From: Mytilisepta virgata
Taxonomy: Eukaryota; Mollusca; Bivalvia; Mytilida; Mytilidae
DNA: 64,000 bases
Direction: 5' to 3'
Assembly: GCA_028015205.1 (NCBI GenBank)
Contig: JAPWFG010000019.1
Location: 682,001-746,000, forward strand
The notes beneath the pieces were generated by a model. That model was given only the letters and a program-made list of their open reading frames with translations. It had not been told where the DNA came from and ran no database searches. A program made the translations under genes and the position numbers. Positions 22,351 to 35,690 of the stretch are shown piece after piece. Positions within the stretch are counted from its first letter, which is position 1. The number at the start of each line of letters is the position of its first letter.

Positions 22351-24140
22351 CACTTTTTTTGGTTATGTGAGCTATTGCCATCACTTGGCGTCTGTTATCG
22401 TAAACTTCCCTTTAAAGATCTTCTCCTCTGAAACCACTGGGCCAATTGGCCGCAATGTTACTTAGATGGTACTCTTTCAGAATTATATCCGATGACCCGC
22501 ACGTCATCAAAGATGGCCTCCAGAGCCGAACATAGTTTAACATAGGACTATATGGAAAATTTACTTAAAGATCTTCTTGTCTGAAACCACTGGGCCAATT
22601 AAAACAAAACTTGGCAGTAATGGTCCTTAGATGGTCCTCTTTCATAACTGTATCCGATTATCCCGCCCGTCATCTAAGCAGTTTAACATAGGACCCTATG
22701 GGAAATTTACATAAATATCTTCTTATCTGAAACCACTTAGCCAATTGGAACAAAATTAGCAGCAATGGTCATTAGGTGGTTCTCTCTCAGAATTTAATCT
22801 GATGACTCACCATCCAGCATGGCCCTAGAACCGAACATAGTTTAACATAGGATCCTATGGTAAATTTACACGAAGATTTTTTTTGTTTTTTTTGTCTGAA
22901 ACCACTAGCCCAATTGGAACAAAAATTGGCACAATGGTCCGTCCTTAGGTAGTACTACACAATTGTCATTTGCGTTGGATTTTAGACACAGTATGAAATT
23001 GTACCTGTATGTCATACACAATCTTCCCTTTATTTCGGTTTTTAGACCCAAATATGTATTTATGAAAAGAATCAGATGTTGTCTCGGTCCGGGTAACTTA
23101 TCGATTTCTTCGAAAATATCTTGTTTTTCTTGGATACCCATAGCAACGAAAATGATATTTTTTTTTTAAATATTGTGGAAAATGCATTGTAGTGACCCAA
23201 TTCTAGGACCAGTTATCACCTTAATCTAGAATTTTAACGGGTATGACACATGTTATAAATTAAACATAGCATTGGGCCATTTCAAAAAATAAAAAGAATA
23301 GGGCAAGTTTTTCGGCTCATTTTTTCGTAACTTACAACTTAAATTTCGTGCAAAATTACACACTTAAAAAATTACACAAAAGATGCTGATCTACAACATG
23401 GGTCAAGGGCAATGGAGAGGCCGATTAAGTCCATCCATACACATCGAACCATTAAAATTAGCTTAAATTAATTGTGAAATATACTCTCTTTCAGCATAAA
23501 TCAGCTTCCTGGTCAGAAATCATAATTTATGAGCGGATTTTACCCATAACTTTTAAACAATCGAAAAATTTACTGTCGTGTTTTCCGAAACTTAGCCAGA
23601 AATAAAATTCTAATTGTATAGTGGAACCTAAGGTGGTCCTCTTTCATAATTGCACCTGATAACCATGCCCTCCACCCAAATTTACATAGTTTAACATCAA
23701 ATCCTATGGGAAATTTACTAAAAGATCTTCTTGTCTGAAACTACTGGGTCAATTGGCACAACACTTGGCAGCAATGGTTCTTAGGGGGTCCTCTTTCAGA
23801 ATTATATCTGATAACCCGGATCCACCAAAAATGGCCGCCAGAGCCAAATATAGTTTAAAATAGGATCCTATGGAAAATTTACTAAAAGAACTTTTTGTCT
23901 GAAACCACCAGTCCAATTGGAGCAAAACTTGGAAGCAATGATCCTTAGGTGGTCCTCTTTCAGAATTATATCAGATGACCCTGCCTGTCATCCAAGATGA
24001 ACCAGCAAACAATTTGACAAAATCAGTGAGGCAATTGGACATACAGCAATGTTCCAGACTGCCAGTCAGGATGGATATAATCAAATAATTTATTCTGCAA
24101 ATGATTTCCATGTGAGCGATACAGGCTCCTGAGAGCCTCT
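22351..24140 (+). mobile_element. Hairpin-ended tandem-core element, family 1 (copy A)
   Basis: The left end is a decayed form of the family head (TTATGTGAGC, then GCCATCACTTGGCGTC). The right end is GTGAGCGATACAGGCTC followed by CTGAGAGCCTC, which can form the AGGCTC/GAGCCT hairpin. Between them are degenerate units of about 150-165 bp. Each opens near TCTTGTCTGAAACCACTGGG and continues through CCTTAGATGGTCCTCTTTC, a GATGACCC block, AAGATGGCC and CATAGGACCCTATGGGAAA. A 670-bp unrelated segment (about 22957-23625) interrupts the array. The architecture matches non-autonomous Helentron-type (HINE/'pearl'-like) elements of bivalves; naming is from memory. No protein is encoded. Confidence 0.75.
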
Positions 24141-25429
24141 GCCATAAAGTCATTACTTTATCACTGCCATTATATTCACTGAAAACACTAAAACAAAATT
24201 GACCAGATTAGTGTATAAAGATATATTTTAGATAACAATAACCATTGTATTGAGCAAGAACTTTTTTTTCTGTGTCGGAATGTACGTGATATTGTAAATA
24301 ATTATGATGATTAGTAAGAAATATTAATGTCCAATTTAATAAAATGACACGGAAAGCCTGTGACTTTTCTCAAGAGTGCTAGAAATATTTTTTTATTGAT
24401 TAGAACGTATAGAATTTATAATAAACCATATTATTCCCTTGATCTGTTTGAACAACTGCTGAAGTGGGCTTCATTCCAGCAGTAATAACTCATCTAGTAA
24501 CAAATCAGAGGTATTAGTAAATCAATCGCAACAGAAAATGAATGTAAAACAAGTCAATTTACATATAATTTCTTTTCTGAATTTTACCCTGTACAAAAAG
24601 AAAAAAAAATGAGGAGAATACGTTATAAGCCACAGTAAAACTCAAAATAGTTTTAAAAAACATAGTAATACAAGTTAAATTGTATTTTTAGAATAATTAG
24701 ATATAAAAATTATAACAATATAACAATGTTAAATTTAGTCCAATATCACTTTTAATCGATCCAATATTCCCATACAGATATAATTACACGGTATGCGCGA
24801 TATTGGTCTGATCCTATAGGCCCATCATTTTCTGTATTGGGCTTTGGATGTGCCTTGGAACAATACATACAGCCTCGGGCCTATAATTCAGGCCAATATG
24901 AAAAGCTTAATGTAATAATACAAATAGTATATTTATAGATGGGTAATTTCAAAATAGCCCACTTCTTGGTCAAATTTGTCTATGATAATGTGGCTAGAGG
25001 AAACTCCATGTCCAATGCAGCCTCATTGACGCCGAGGACACAAAGCAAGGCTATTTTCCATGCTTTTATTAACTAACCATATTGAATGTTAGTAAAATTA
25101 ATCCCCAATTTTTTTAATATGCTGTTGACGTGGCCAATGATGCGAGCACAGCAATAGCCTTTCCAGAAATTCATTTCCGGTATCACGATTCTGACTCTAA
25201 AATTATAATTTGAAGCAAGTTATTTCCCTTACTTTACTCACTTTCGTTTTCGGCGAACGTAACATTTTCTAGCCTTAGTATGTAGCACAATATGGCCATA
25301 TTCGCTTTAACAAATAAATTCACTTCAGGTTGCATAATGGCTGCCCCCATTAAACAAAGACTTTTCTAATTAACCCATAGTTAACCGTATAATTCATTAT
25401 TCGTGGGGCTCATAATCCATACCTTTTTA
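24141..25429. other. Gene-free stretch with small foldback
   Basis: No coding frame is supported. An imperfect inverted repeat at about 24803-24901 pairs ATATTGGTCTGATCCTATAGG with the complement of a CCTATAATTCAGGCCAATAT segment, with a GC-richer centre. It may be a small foldback element; its ends are not sharp. Confidence 0.45.
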
Positions 25430-26285
25430 TCTCAAATGGCCCAATGTGAGTTTTTGTCATCACTTGACGTCCGTCGTCCGTCCGTCTGTAAACTTTTACA
25501 TTTTGATATTCTCCTCCGAAACCCCTAGGCCATATGAACTGAAACTTGGTGTGAAGCATCTATGGAAGGACCTTTAATATAAATTTTGAATATTCCGTTC
25601 CGGTCGGACAACTAATATGGCCGCCATGATGAATTCTTATTTCTGACTGGTCAAATTTTCAAAAAATCTTCTCTGAAACCTCAAAGCCAACTGAACTGTA
25701 ACTTTGTATGAAGCATCTATGGAAGGACCTTTATAAAGGTTGCATATTTCGTTCTGGTTGGAAAACTTATATGGCCGCCATGATGAATTCTTATTTCTGA
25801 TTGGACAAATTTTCAAAATCTTCTCCTCTGAAACCCCTAGGCCAGATGAACTAAAACTTGGTGTGAAGCACCAATGGAAGGACCTTTATAAAGTTTGCAT
25901 ATTTCGTTCCGGTAGGACGACTAATATGGACGCCATGATGAATTCTTATTTCTGATTGGTCAAAATTTCAAAAACAAAATTTTCTAAAACGGCAATGCCA
26001 AATGAGCTGTGACTTGGTATGAAGCATCTGTGGAAGGACCTTTAAAAAGTTTGCATATTTCTTCCCGGTCAGACAGCTTATATGGCAGCTATGATGAATT
26101 CTTATTTTAGATTGGTCAAAATTTCTAAAATCTCCACCTTTGAAACCATATAGCCAAATTAACTGCTACTTGGTATGAAAAATCTATGGAAGGTCCATTA
26201 CAATCTTCACTTGAAATAAAATGGATTGATTGTGGGCCTGTCAGGTAAGCGATACAGGCTCAATTCTCTTGAGCCTCTTGTTTTA
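25430..26285 (+). mobile_element. Hairpin-ended tandem-core element, family 1 (copy B)
   Basis: The head reads GGCCCAATGTGAGTTTTTGT, then CATCACTTGACGTCCGTCG and a short CCGT-rich microsatellite. Five degenerate units of about 155 bp follow. Each has a TCTCCTCTGAAACCCCTAGG-like start, then AAACTTGGT(G)TGAAGCA, a TGGAAGGACCTTTA block and GGCCGCCATGATGAATTC. The right end is CAGGTAAGCGATACAGGCTC plus a GAGCCTCTTGTTTT tail. It shares head and tail with copy A but has a different core repeat, so core repeats vary within the family. The short frame at 25740-25955 is a product of the repeats. Confidence 0.8.
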
Positions 26286-26429
26286 TCAAAAAGTTACTTT
26301 TCTATCAAGTATTGTTCACTCATGTATCAGTACTTGCATTCGTATACAGATAACAAATAAAGATAAGTATGGCAATTAAAAGGTTGCAAAATTCAATGTT
26401 GTTTTCAAAACCATATTATTAGTATTCGA

Positions 26430-27240
26430 AATCGGGTTATTTATACTTAGTGTCACATCATTTGTTATGTGTGTTTAGCATTTCGTTGTTTATGTTCAAT
26501 CTGAAGTTATTTGTATTCAACATTTCGTTATTTGTGTCCGATATATAAAATAATTAGTATTCAACATTTCGATATTTTATTTCAATATGAAGTTATTTGT
26601 TTTCAATATTTATATCTATATTCCATAATTCGATATTTGTATTCAATATTTCCATATTTATATTTAATATGAACATATTTATTTTCAATAATTCAATAAT
26701 TATATTTAATATGAAGTTATTTTTATTCAACATTTCGATATTTTATTCAATATGATTTTTTGGGATTTTTTGTTTGGTTATTCATGTTCAGTATGAAGTT
26801 ATTTGTATTCAATATTCGTAATCTATAGTAAATATCGTAATCTATAGTAAATATCAAGTTATATAGTATGAATTTGTCTGTGTTGAATGCTTCGTTGAAT
26901 ATAAATGTCAAAACATTGAATATAAACAACTTTATATTGATTATTAATATCGAAATATTTAGTACAAACAACTTCATATTGAACATAAATAACAGGAAAA
27001 TGAATATAAAAATAATTATATTGAACAAAAATAACTTCATATTGAATATAAATATTGAATACAAATATCTTCATATTGAATAAAAATATTGATATGTTGA
27101 ATACAAATAACTTTATATTGAATAGAAATATCAAACTTTTGAATATAAATAACGAAATGTTGAATAAAAATAATGTAACGCTGAATGCAAGTGACCTAAT
27201 TTTAAATAGAAATAACATGGTTTTGAATATGAATATATAA
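26430..27240. repeat. Large foldback built of AT-rich tandem repeats
   Basis: From about 26430 to 26830 the plus strand shows variants of TTCAATATGAAGTTATTTGT and TTCAACATTTCGATATTT. From about 26875 to 27240 the same units appear reverse-complemented (AAATAACTTCATATTGAATA, AAATATCGAAATGTTGAA). The arms are thus inverted arrays of short units (about 20-25 bp) around a spacer at 26830-26870. Overlapping Asn/Ile/Phe-rich frames on both strands (26747-27240) are translations of the repeat, not genes. Confidence 0.85.
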
Positions 27241-30200
27241 ACTTGATTTTTGATTTTGCAACGTTTTGAATGCTATAGATAAACTTTTATTTAAAAATGT
27301 TGAGGATAGTGATTTTCGTTATGAATAAGATGAAATGAAAAAACAATCATCAAAACATTTTTGGGAATCACTACATTTGATGTTATTAGTATACTGAACG
27401 TTCCTCTCGATAATTTATTTCGTAAGTTTGGAGGACCAGTTTTTGAAAATTAATTCTTATAACTGTGACTATTAAGATGAAGGAAAGCAATAAAAACGCT
27501 GTTAATGTAGGTATTTTGTTACAAGAATTAATCTTCCATATTACATTACTTAAGTTTAATTTTTTCACAAATTTGAAAACAATTTGCTGTTTTTGTTCAT
27601 TTTCTTATTTCTTTTTCTTTTTTTTTCTTTTTTTTTCTGGTTATTTCAGATAAATTATAGTGTCTGTTTTGGGAATATTTCAATTCTAAATATAACCTGC
27701 GATACTGACCTTATCTACTTTAGGTTGTTAATCTCTTAATTAAATAGCTTTTTTAGTCGTATACGTTATTTCCAAAAATATATCTCAACTGTTATATTGT
27801 TTATTGTCCTTTAATGACATTAGGGTGAATTCAAAATAGGTTTTAATAAAAGGTGCTTTAATGGGTAACTCGAGGCCTTTTTTCAAATTATATGTCAATA
27901 AATATCTTCTGAAGAACGAGCGACCTGATTAAATCGATGAATTTAAATTTATTTAAATCTCGATTGCATTAATGAATCTGTCTGAAAAATAGGTCGTTTT
28001 AAGGGAAAGTCAATAAAAAATCGGTATGTTATGTATATAAATAGTTGTATAACATTCTACAGTCCTTAGATTTTTTTAAAAAATTATATTTTATTCTCCT
28101 TTTTCTGACAAATTCATTGATGTAAAAAAAAATCATATGGTCACCGACTTCGTTTTCACTGCAGATGATTTTGAAGCTTAAAACATTCGCAAACATAAGA
28201 CAAAAATCGCGACGTTGCGATAACGTCATCTGGGAGAACTGGATATCTGTCAGAAAATCGTCTCTATTTTGAGCATTTTTTATGCAAAGTAACCAGGCAC
28301 AAGTAACTTGTTAACAATATTTGTACGAAACTTCATTTTATAGTTCGATAAATGGAATATTTTTGAATCATAAACTTTATATACTTTGATGGTAACGTTC
28401 ATATTATTCTCTTTTTACACCAGGCAGACCTTTTGACAGAAAAAAAAGTATATTTACTTGGTTATCAAAATGGAATCATCGCCTTATTAATTTTACGGCC
28501 TTCGGCATCACTGAACTAAATATTCGCTATGACCTGTCTTTCTGAACCATGCAGACATCCCAGATAATCATGATAATTGTCTCTTGTTTTACTGTCGGCT
28601 TTCTATTTATTTTCTAATTGAAATTTACATGTGTAATTCGTTAGTTGTTCCATGAGCTTGCTTCTATCTTACGTTCAAACTATTTGATCATTTTGTGTTG
28701 CCAGTCATTTCCCTCGTCCTTAAAAGTACAAAAATGACTCAGGTTTTTTAGAAGCAGTGAAAACATCCGGAACTACGATGCTCTCCATCTAATTTTTTTA
28801 AAAATCAAAACACTCCTTATCCTCATGAAAATGTATTTATTAGATAGATAATGTGTCTGTTACACATTGCTTCGATATATTTCCCTCCCGTAAAGACTAA
28901 ATTTAAGAAATTTGTTTTAATCTATTTTGGTCCAAACGCAACATTTATTCGAAGTCGCCTGGCCATTCAACTTTCGCGCCAATTTATCGTTCATTTGCGG
29001 CAATTATTGATACGTTTGCAATAAATTTTCTGAAATACATACATTAATAGCGACAAAATTGAAACAATACATTTGCGCAAATATTTTGGTTCCTTATAAC
29101 TTACTTCGCCCTTCCTACTTTATTTGGGCTTGGATCCGGCAGATAAGTTTTTGAGGATTTATCTCATGAATGAGGTCTAATATAGCATTTAATATATGAA
29201 CACATGAACTGACTGTTGTGATTTTAGCGGAGCGTACTTTTACTGTACATGTATCGCCAATATTTTCCCCTTTCTTTAAGAACGACTACATAAATTCGAC
29301 ATGTAATTGGTTTTCCTTAATCCATCTTGTCCACTTACATGTAAGTTCTTATTTATGATTTGAAATTCTAGATATAGTGAATATTACTTACCCGTTATAT
29401 ATTTTAATAGTATCTGCAGGTATAACAGTACATGTTAACTGGGTATGTAAATTTGCGCTTTTTATAGTTTTTTTTTTTTAACTGCGCTTTTCGTACATTT
29501 TGAAAACAGTAATAATCACAACTGAACGAAGCTTGAAAAATAGGTAAAGATGACTGAATTATGCTGGGTGCGCTTGGAAATGTTTTATGACTATACTTCA
29601 CTATAGCCTGTGGAACATCATTGGTTCCTGATATATGGACCTTAGCAAACGCAAAATTTAACCAAACGGATAGGAGGTAAAGGGATATTTGCCCTTTCAA
29701 ATTGGTTGGGACAATAATACGTTCTTCTCAACGAGCATTTTGCGTATATGTATTTGTAATTGACTGTGTAATAACCGGGAAAACCAGAAAAAAACGTGAT
29801 ATTGTCTTGTACCCATTCCCATGCATAAGAATGTATATTCTCAAATAATATTAGTATTCTGTAATGAAATTTTTCATCAGATGAAACCATGACTTTCGAT
29901 ATCATAAATTTTTGATAAACCGTGTTGGCGTAGGAATTCTCGAACCGGGAAAATAGGATCTTTTCAGTTGGCAAAAATATTTATCGACTTTACGTAAATT
30001 TCATTAAAATGTAACTGTATTGCATTGTGTATGTAGACACGGCTATTTTTTTTTGTTTTTGTTTTTTTGGTAGCCAGATTGTAGGAATTTGAGAGATTTG
30101 AAGAAACGAACTTTTGATGAGCTTAAAAAATGATATATCATGTTTTCGTACTTTTTTGATATATTAACTCGGACTTGGATAATGAATGTGATTCGTTTTA

Positions 30201-31089
30201 GTTCTTCCCTGAAAAAGTCCTTTAGTCATGTTATCGTACATCTTTCTATACATTGCAAATATATCCATAATACTCCACCTTTTAGTATTTAATGCATTTA
30301 TTTAAAAAATTTAACATCAAACCACTATTTGCGTTTTTTCCTTGTTGGCTGTTTTTTAATGATCTGTCGAAAAACCTAAATGTATTGTGTAAAATAAGAT
30401 TAAGTCTATTTAGTTAAGAATCTCTTTTCTTGCTTTTTTTTAACCATTTGCTTCCTTGACCGAATGAAAGCTCCACCGAACCTCATTTTTTCTAAATGGA
30501 ACACGCACCACATACGGGAGATAACTCTTTTCTAACGTACTATTCGCGGCAATAGTACTATGACGTTGCGCGATTCTACGACGGCCGCTACGTGGCAATC
30601 ATTTACTGAATCTTGACCTTAAGCCAGTTTGTTAATTACGTTGGAAAAAAATAGATGTGTTGTTAATCTTATCTAAAACTTCACCTCAGAAATACCGGAT
30701 ACATACAAAAAGCACAGAATCGGCGCTTTTATTGCTATTGTTTGTGTAAGACCGTCATCGATGAGCAAAAACTTCACACCTTACGGAACATTTACTACAT
30801 TTGTTTAAAGACATTTGGTCTCTATCATTCTGCTACAATAGGTACCATGCAGTTATAACGTATCATTCTACCACAAATAGGGTTGTATGTAGGACTTTTG
30901 TGTCAATAATTTATCATCTTTATACCCATTCTTGCTTGGACGAGCTTTAGAAACAGGAAGAAATGCCACGTATCGCTCCTGGTTCGTAGTGAGTTCAAAT
31001 ACATTTATCATTTGAAGACTCTTTTTGATAGTCGTGGTGTACCTTGCTCTTTTCCTTTTACAGGATCAGGGTACCAGGAAACTTTATAT
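27241..31089. other. Gene-free stretch
   Basis: No recognisable gene is present. Two overlapping minus-strand frames (29404-29700 and 29642-29974) are the longest here but show no domain or intron signals. A pyrimidine run lies at 27598-27640. Scattered GC-richer spots (for example near 30560-30600) carry no defined structure. Confidence 0.5.
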
Positions 31090-34008
31090 ATATGTAGGTA
31101 TAATGTTCATCTGATATGTTAACTATCAAGTGTCAACCACTTGGTATAATAATCATCTGATATGTTAACTACCAAGCATCAACCACTAGGCATAATATTC
31201 ATCTGATATGTTAACTACCAAGCGTCAACCACTAGGTATAATGTTAATCTGATATGTTAACTACCAAGCGTCAACCACTAGGTATAATGTAAATCTGATA
31301 TGTTAACTATCAAACGTCAACCACTAGGTATATTGTTCATCTGATATGTTAACTATCAAGCGTCAACCACTAGGTATAATGTGCATCTGATATGTTAACT
31401 ATCAAGCGTCAACCACTGGGTTTAATGTTCATCTGATATGTTAACTATCAAGCATCAACAACTAGGTATAATGTTCATCGGATATGTTAACTATCAAGCG
31501 TCAACCACTAGGTATAATGTTCATCGGATATGTTAACTATCAAGCGTCAACCACTAGGTATAATATTCATCTGATATGTTAACTACCAAGCGTCAACAAC
31601 TAGGTATAATGTTCATCGGATATGTTAACTATCAAAAGTCAACCACTAGGTATAATATTCATCTGATACGTTAACTACCAACCGTCAACCACTAGGTATA
31701 ATGTTCATCTCATATGTTAACTATCAAGCGTCAACCACTAGGTATAATATTCATCTGATATGTTAACAATCAAGCGTCAACCACTAGGTATAATGTTTAT
31801 CGGATATGTTAACTAACAAGCATCAACCACTAGGCATAATATTCATCTGATATGTTAACTACCAAGCGTCAACCACTAGGTATAATGTTCATTTGATATG
31901 TTAACTACCAAGCGTCAACCACTAGGTATAATGTTCATCTGATATCTTAACTATCAAGCGTCAACCACTAGGTATAATATTCATCTGATATCTTAACTAT
32001 CAAGCGTCAACCACTAGGTATAATGTTCATCTGATATGTTAACTATCAAACGTCAACCACTAGGTATAATGTGCATCTGATATGTTAACTATCAAGCGTC
32101 AACCACTAGGTATAATGTTCATCTGATATGTTAACTAACAAGCGACAACTAATATATATAATATTCATCTGATATGTTAACTACCAAGCGTCAACCACTA
32201 GGTATAATGTTCATCGGATATGTTACCTATCAAGCGTCAACCACTAGGTATAATGTTCATCGGATATGTTAACTATCAAGCGTCAACCACCAAGTATAAT
32301 ATTCATCTGATATGTTAACTCCCAAACGTCAACCACTAGGTATAATGTTCATCTCATATGTTAACTACCAAGCGTCAACCAATAGATATAATATTCATCT
32401 GATATGTTAACTACCAAGCGTCAACAACTAGGTATAATGTTCATCTGATATGTTAACTATCAAGCGTCAACCACTAGGTATAATGTGCATCTGATATGTT
32501 AACTATCAAGCGTCAACCACTAGGTATAATGTTCATCTGATATGTTAACTATCAAGCGTCAACCACAAGGTATAATGTTCATCGGATATGTTAACTAACA
32601 AGCGACAACTACTATATATAATATTCATCTGATATGTTAACTACCAAGCGTCAACCACTAGGTATAATGTTCATCGGATATGTTACCTATCAAGCGTCAA
32701 CCACTAGGTATAATGTTCATCGGATATGTTAACTATCAAGCGTCAACCACCAAGTATAATATTCATCTGATATGTTAACTCCCAAACGTCAACCACTAGG
32801 TATAATGTTCATCTCATATGTTAACTACCAAGCGTCAACCAATAGATATAATATTCATCTGATATGTTAACTACCAAGCGTCAACAACTAGGTATAATGT
32901 TCATCTGATATGTTAACTATCAAGCGTCAACCACTAGGTATAATATTCATCTGATTGGTTAACTACCAAGCGTCAACCACAATGTATAATATTCATCTGA
33001 TATGTTAACTATCAAGCGTCAACCAATAGATACAATATTCATCTGATATGTTAACTATCAAGCGTCAACCACAATGTATAATATTCATCTGATATGTTAA
33101 CTATCAAGCGTCAACCACTAGGTATAATGTTCATCTGATATGTTAACTACCAAGCGTCAACAACTAGGTATAATGTTCATCTAATATGTTAACTATCAAG
33201 CGTCAACCACTAGGTATAATATTCATCTGATATGTTAACTACCAAGCGTCAACCACTAGGCATAATATTCATCTGATATGTTAACTCCCAAGCGTCAACA
33301 ACTAGGTATAATATTCATCTGATATGTTAACTACCAAGCGTCAACCACTAGGAATAATATTCATCTGATATGTTAACTACCAAGCGTCCACCACTAGGTA
33401 TAATGTTCATCGGATATGTTAACTATCAAGCGTCAACAACTAGGTATAATGTTCATCGGATATGTTAACTATCAAGCGTCAACCACTAGGAATAATATTC
33501 ATCTGATATGTTAACTACCAAGCGTCAACAACTAGGTCTAATATTCATCTGATATGTTAACTACCAAGCGTCAACCACTAGGAATAATATTCATCTGATA
33601 TGTTAACTACCAAGCGTCCACCACTAGGTATAATGTTCATCGGATATGTTAACTATCAAGCGTCAACCACTAGGAATAATATTCATCTGATATGTTAACT
33701 ACCAAGCGTCAACAACTAGGTCTAATATTCATCTGATATGTTAACTACCAAGCGTCAACAACTAGGTATAATGTTCATCGGATATGTTAACTATCAAGCG
33801 TCGACTACTATGTATAATGTTCATCTGATATGTTAACTACCAAGCGTCAACCAATAGATATAATGTTCATCTAATATGTTAACTGCCAAGCGTCAACAAC
33901 TAGGTATAATGTTCATCGGATATGTTAACAACGAAGCGTCAACCACGAGGTATAATATTATCTGATATGTTATCAAGCGTCAACCACTAGGTATAATATT
34001 TCTGTTGT
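31090..34008. repeat. 46-bp satellite/minisatellite, about 63 units
   Basis: The array repeats a 46-bp unit containing GATATGTTAACTACCAAGCG and TCAACCACTAGGTATAATG. The GATATG landmark at 31113 recurs at 33781, exactly 58 x 46 bases later, so there is no net indel over 2668 bp. Units differ by point variants (for example CTGATA or CGGATA, CTATCAAG or CTACCAAG, GTTCAT or ATTCAT). Each unit carries the near-dyad GATATGTTAACTATC centred on GTTAAC. The array ends raggedly: the last spacing is 45 bp, and the final unit is deleted (TATGTTATCAAG). A 46-bp unit cannot keep one reading frame and no long frame crosses it, so it is non-coding. Confidence 0.97.
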
Positions 34009-34982
34009 TTCGCTAGCTTTGTGAATGGTATTAAGGTTAGATTAGCTTTGTGAATGGTATTAACGTTAAATTAGCGATATATTGTTTTTTTAAATTATAT
34101 ATATGTACAAGTACAAAAGTGTTATCTTTTAAATCTGAACTTATAAACACAGAGATTAACATAAACGATTAATTTATAGTTTATTACGGACACTATTACA
34201 AGTATGACACTTTCTATTTCATGCAAGATTTGGGGAAAATTGTATTCAAAATGTGATTAGGGCCTTTAGATGGAAAATAAAAATCAAATTCCCGAACATT
34301 TTCGCTTGAGTGCATGATTCTGATGTTTTTGATTAGTTATTAATGAAAAAAGAAAGTTATCAACCAGAAAGAATGAAAGTGTTGATTTTATGGAATCTGT
34401 GGAAAATTAAATGATAAACTAAGTTTGAAGCTGATCAGATTTTTTTCAACAGTCTGCAGACGACAGAATTGTTAGTGGTCGTTATTAACATATTAAGTTG
34501 TGTGTACAAACAACAAGACCTTTTTCCCAAAATAAACACTTTAATACTATATTGAATTCATCATTAAATCTTTTATATGTTTTTCAAATAAGTAACTCAA
34601 AAATACACTTCCTATCTAAACATAGCTTTGTAAGACACTTTTAAGACAAAATTTCTATTTTTAAGAATTGAAGGCAGTTTTTCAGCACGAAGGACAATCG
34701 GAACCAATATTTTGCTTCAAGTAAGTACGTATATCCCCTTTCACGTATTGGTTCTAAGTCATTCATGACAATATTTTAAAAATTGGTACAAAATACTTCA
34801 TAATACTCCAAAACCACCTCTACATGTATTCCTCATTTCTCTGGAAATAACACCCCGATATTTCGGATAAAATTAAGATATAAATGCGATACTGGTTTTA
34901 CCAGTATAATTTTTCAACAGAAAGGAGTAGAGCATCAGTCTTACGTTTTAGAACTGTTGTATAAAATCAAAGAAAACTAGAA
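34009..34982. other. Gene-free stretch between satellite and nested elements
   Basis: A short direct duplication (TTAGCTTTGTGAATGGTATT, near 34013 and 34042) follows the satellite. Otherwise no gene or element is visible. Confidence 0.5.
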
Positions 34983-35690
34983 ATCTGTACTGTCGGAATC
35001 GACAGTGATCCCCGCACCCCATGTAAGTAGTTGGGCCATTTACCTATAGTCAAAAACATAAAACCTTATTCCCATCCAAAATTTGTATGCAGTCATTCTA
35101 TAAAGAAATTAAATCAATAAACCTAATGAAAAATGAAAATACTTGGTTCACAAGCTTAAACTGACAATTTTTTAAATTTGACCAAAGTGAGCCCCCGGTT
35201 TAAAAATTTATATTGTTAATCTTTATTGTGCAACTACATATACTGTAGGACAATACTGTATATAAGCAAGATGAATAAATTGCAAAATGAAAGAGAAGTT
35301 AAGGTCACAAGCTTAAATTGTAAATTTCAAATTTCGACCCCGGTGGACACAATTCTAGAAAAATTTAAATTCTAAAACCTTATTGCACATCTGCATTGAC
35401 AATACTGTATGGAAATAAAATGCAAAACAAAAGGCAAGTTTATGCCACAAGATTAAATTAATAGTTTTTCAAAATTCGACCCCTGTGTGCCCCAATTTTA
35501 GAAAATCAAAATTATAAAACCTTATTGTGCATCTGCATATGGTGCATGACAATACTGTATAGAAATAAAATGCATAAATTGTAAAATGAAAGACGAATTT
35601 AGGTCACAAGCTGAAATTCCAAATTTTGGAAGTTCAACCCCTGTGGGCCCCTTGTTTAGAAAATCAAAATTCCAAAATTATACATTTTTA
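34983..35690 (+). mobile_element. Hairpin-ended element, family 3, left half (split by DIRS insertion)
   Basis: It opens with the perfect hairpin CTGTCGGAATCGACAG (34989-35004), directly followed by GTGATCCCCGCACCCC. Several degenerate units of about 140-160 bp then follow, with the landmarks AAAATTCTAAAACCTTATTG, AATACTGTATAGAAATAAAA, AGGTCACAAGCT and TTCGACCCCTGTG. The array breaks off at about 35675, where the DIRS-type retrotransposon begins. The expected 3' end resumes at about 39705. The CCCCGCAC near this end is the inverse of GTGCGGGG at the far end, i.e. a subterminal inverted repeat. Confidence 0.75.

Noticed and set aside
26747..27240. Several overlapping frames on both strands with Asn/Ile/Phe-rich repeats
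   Set aside because: They translate the AT-rich inverted repeat array in different frames; frame openness follows from the unit sequence.
29404..29974. Two overlapping minus-strand frames of 98 and 110 codons
   Set aside because: No recognisable motif, mutually overlapping in different frames, and no intron or poly(A) support.
31090..34008. Regular repeats that could suggest a CRISPR-like array
   Set aside because: There are no unique spacers; the whole 46-bp unit repeats, and the surroundings are eukaryotic.
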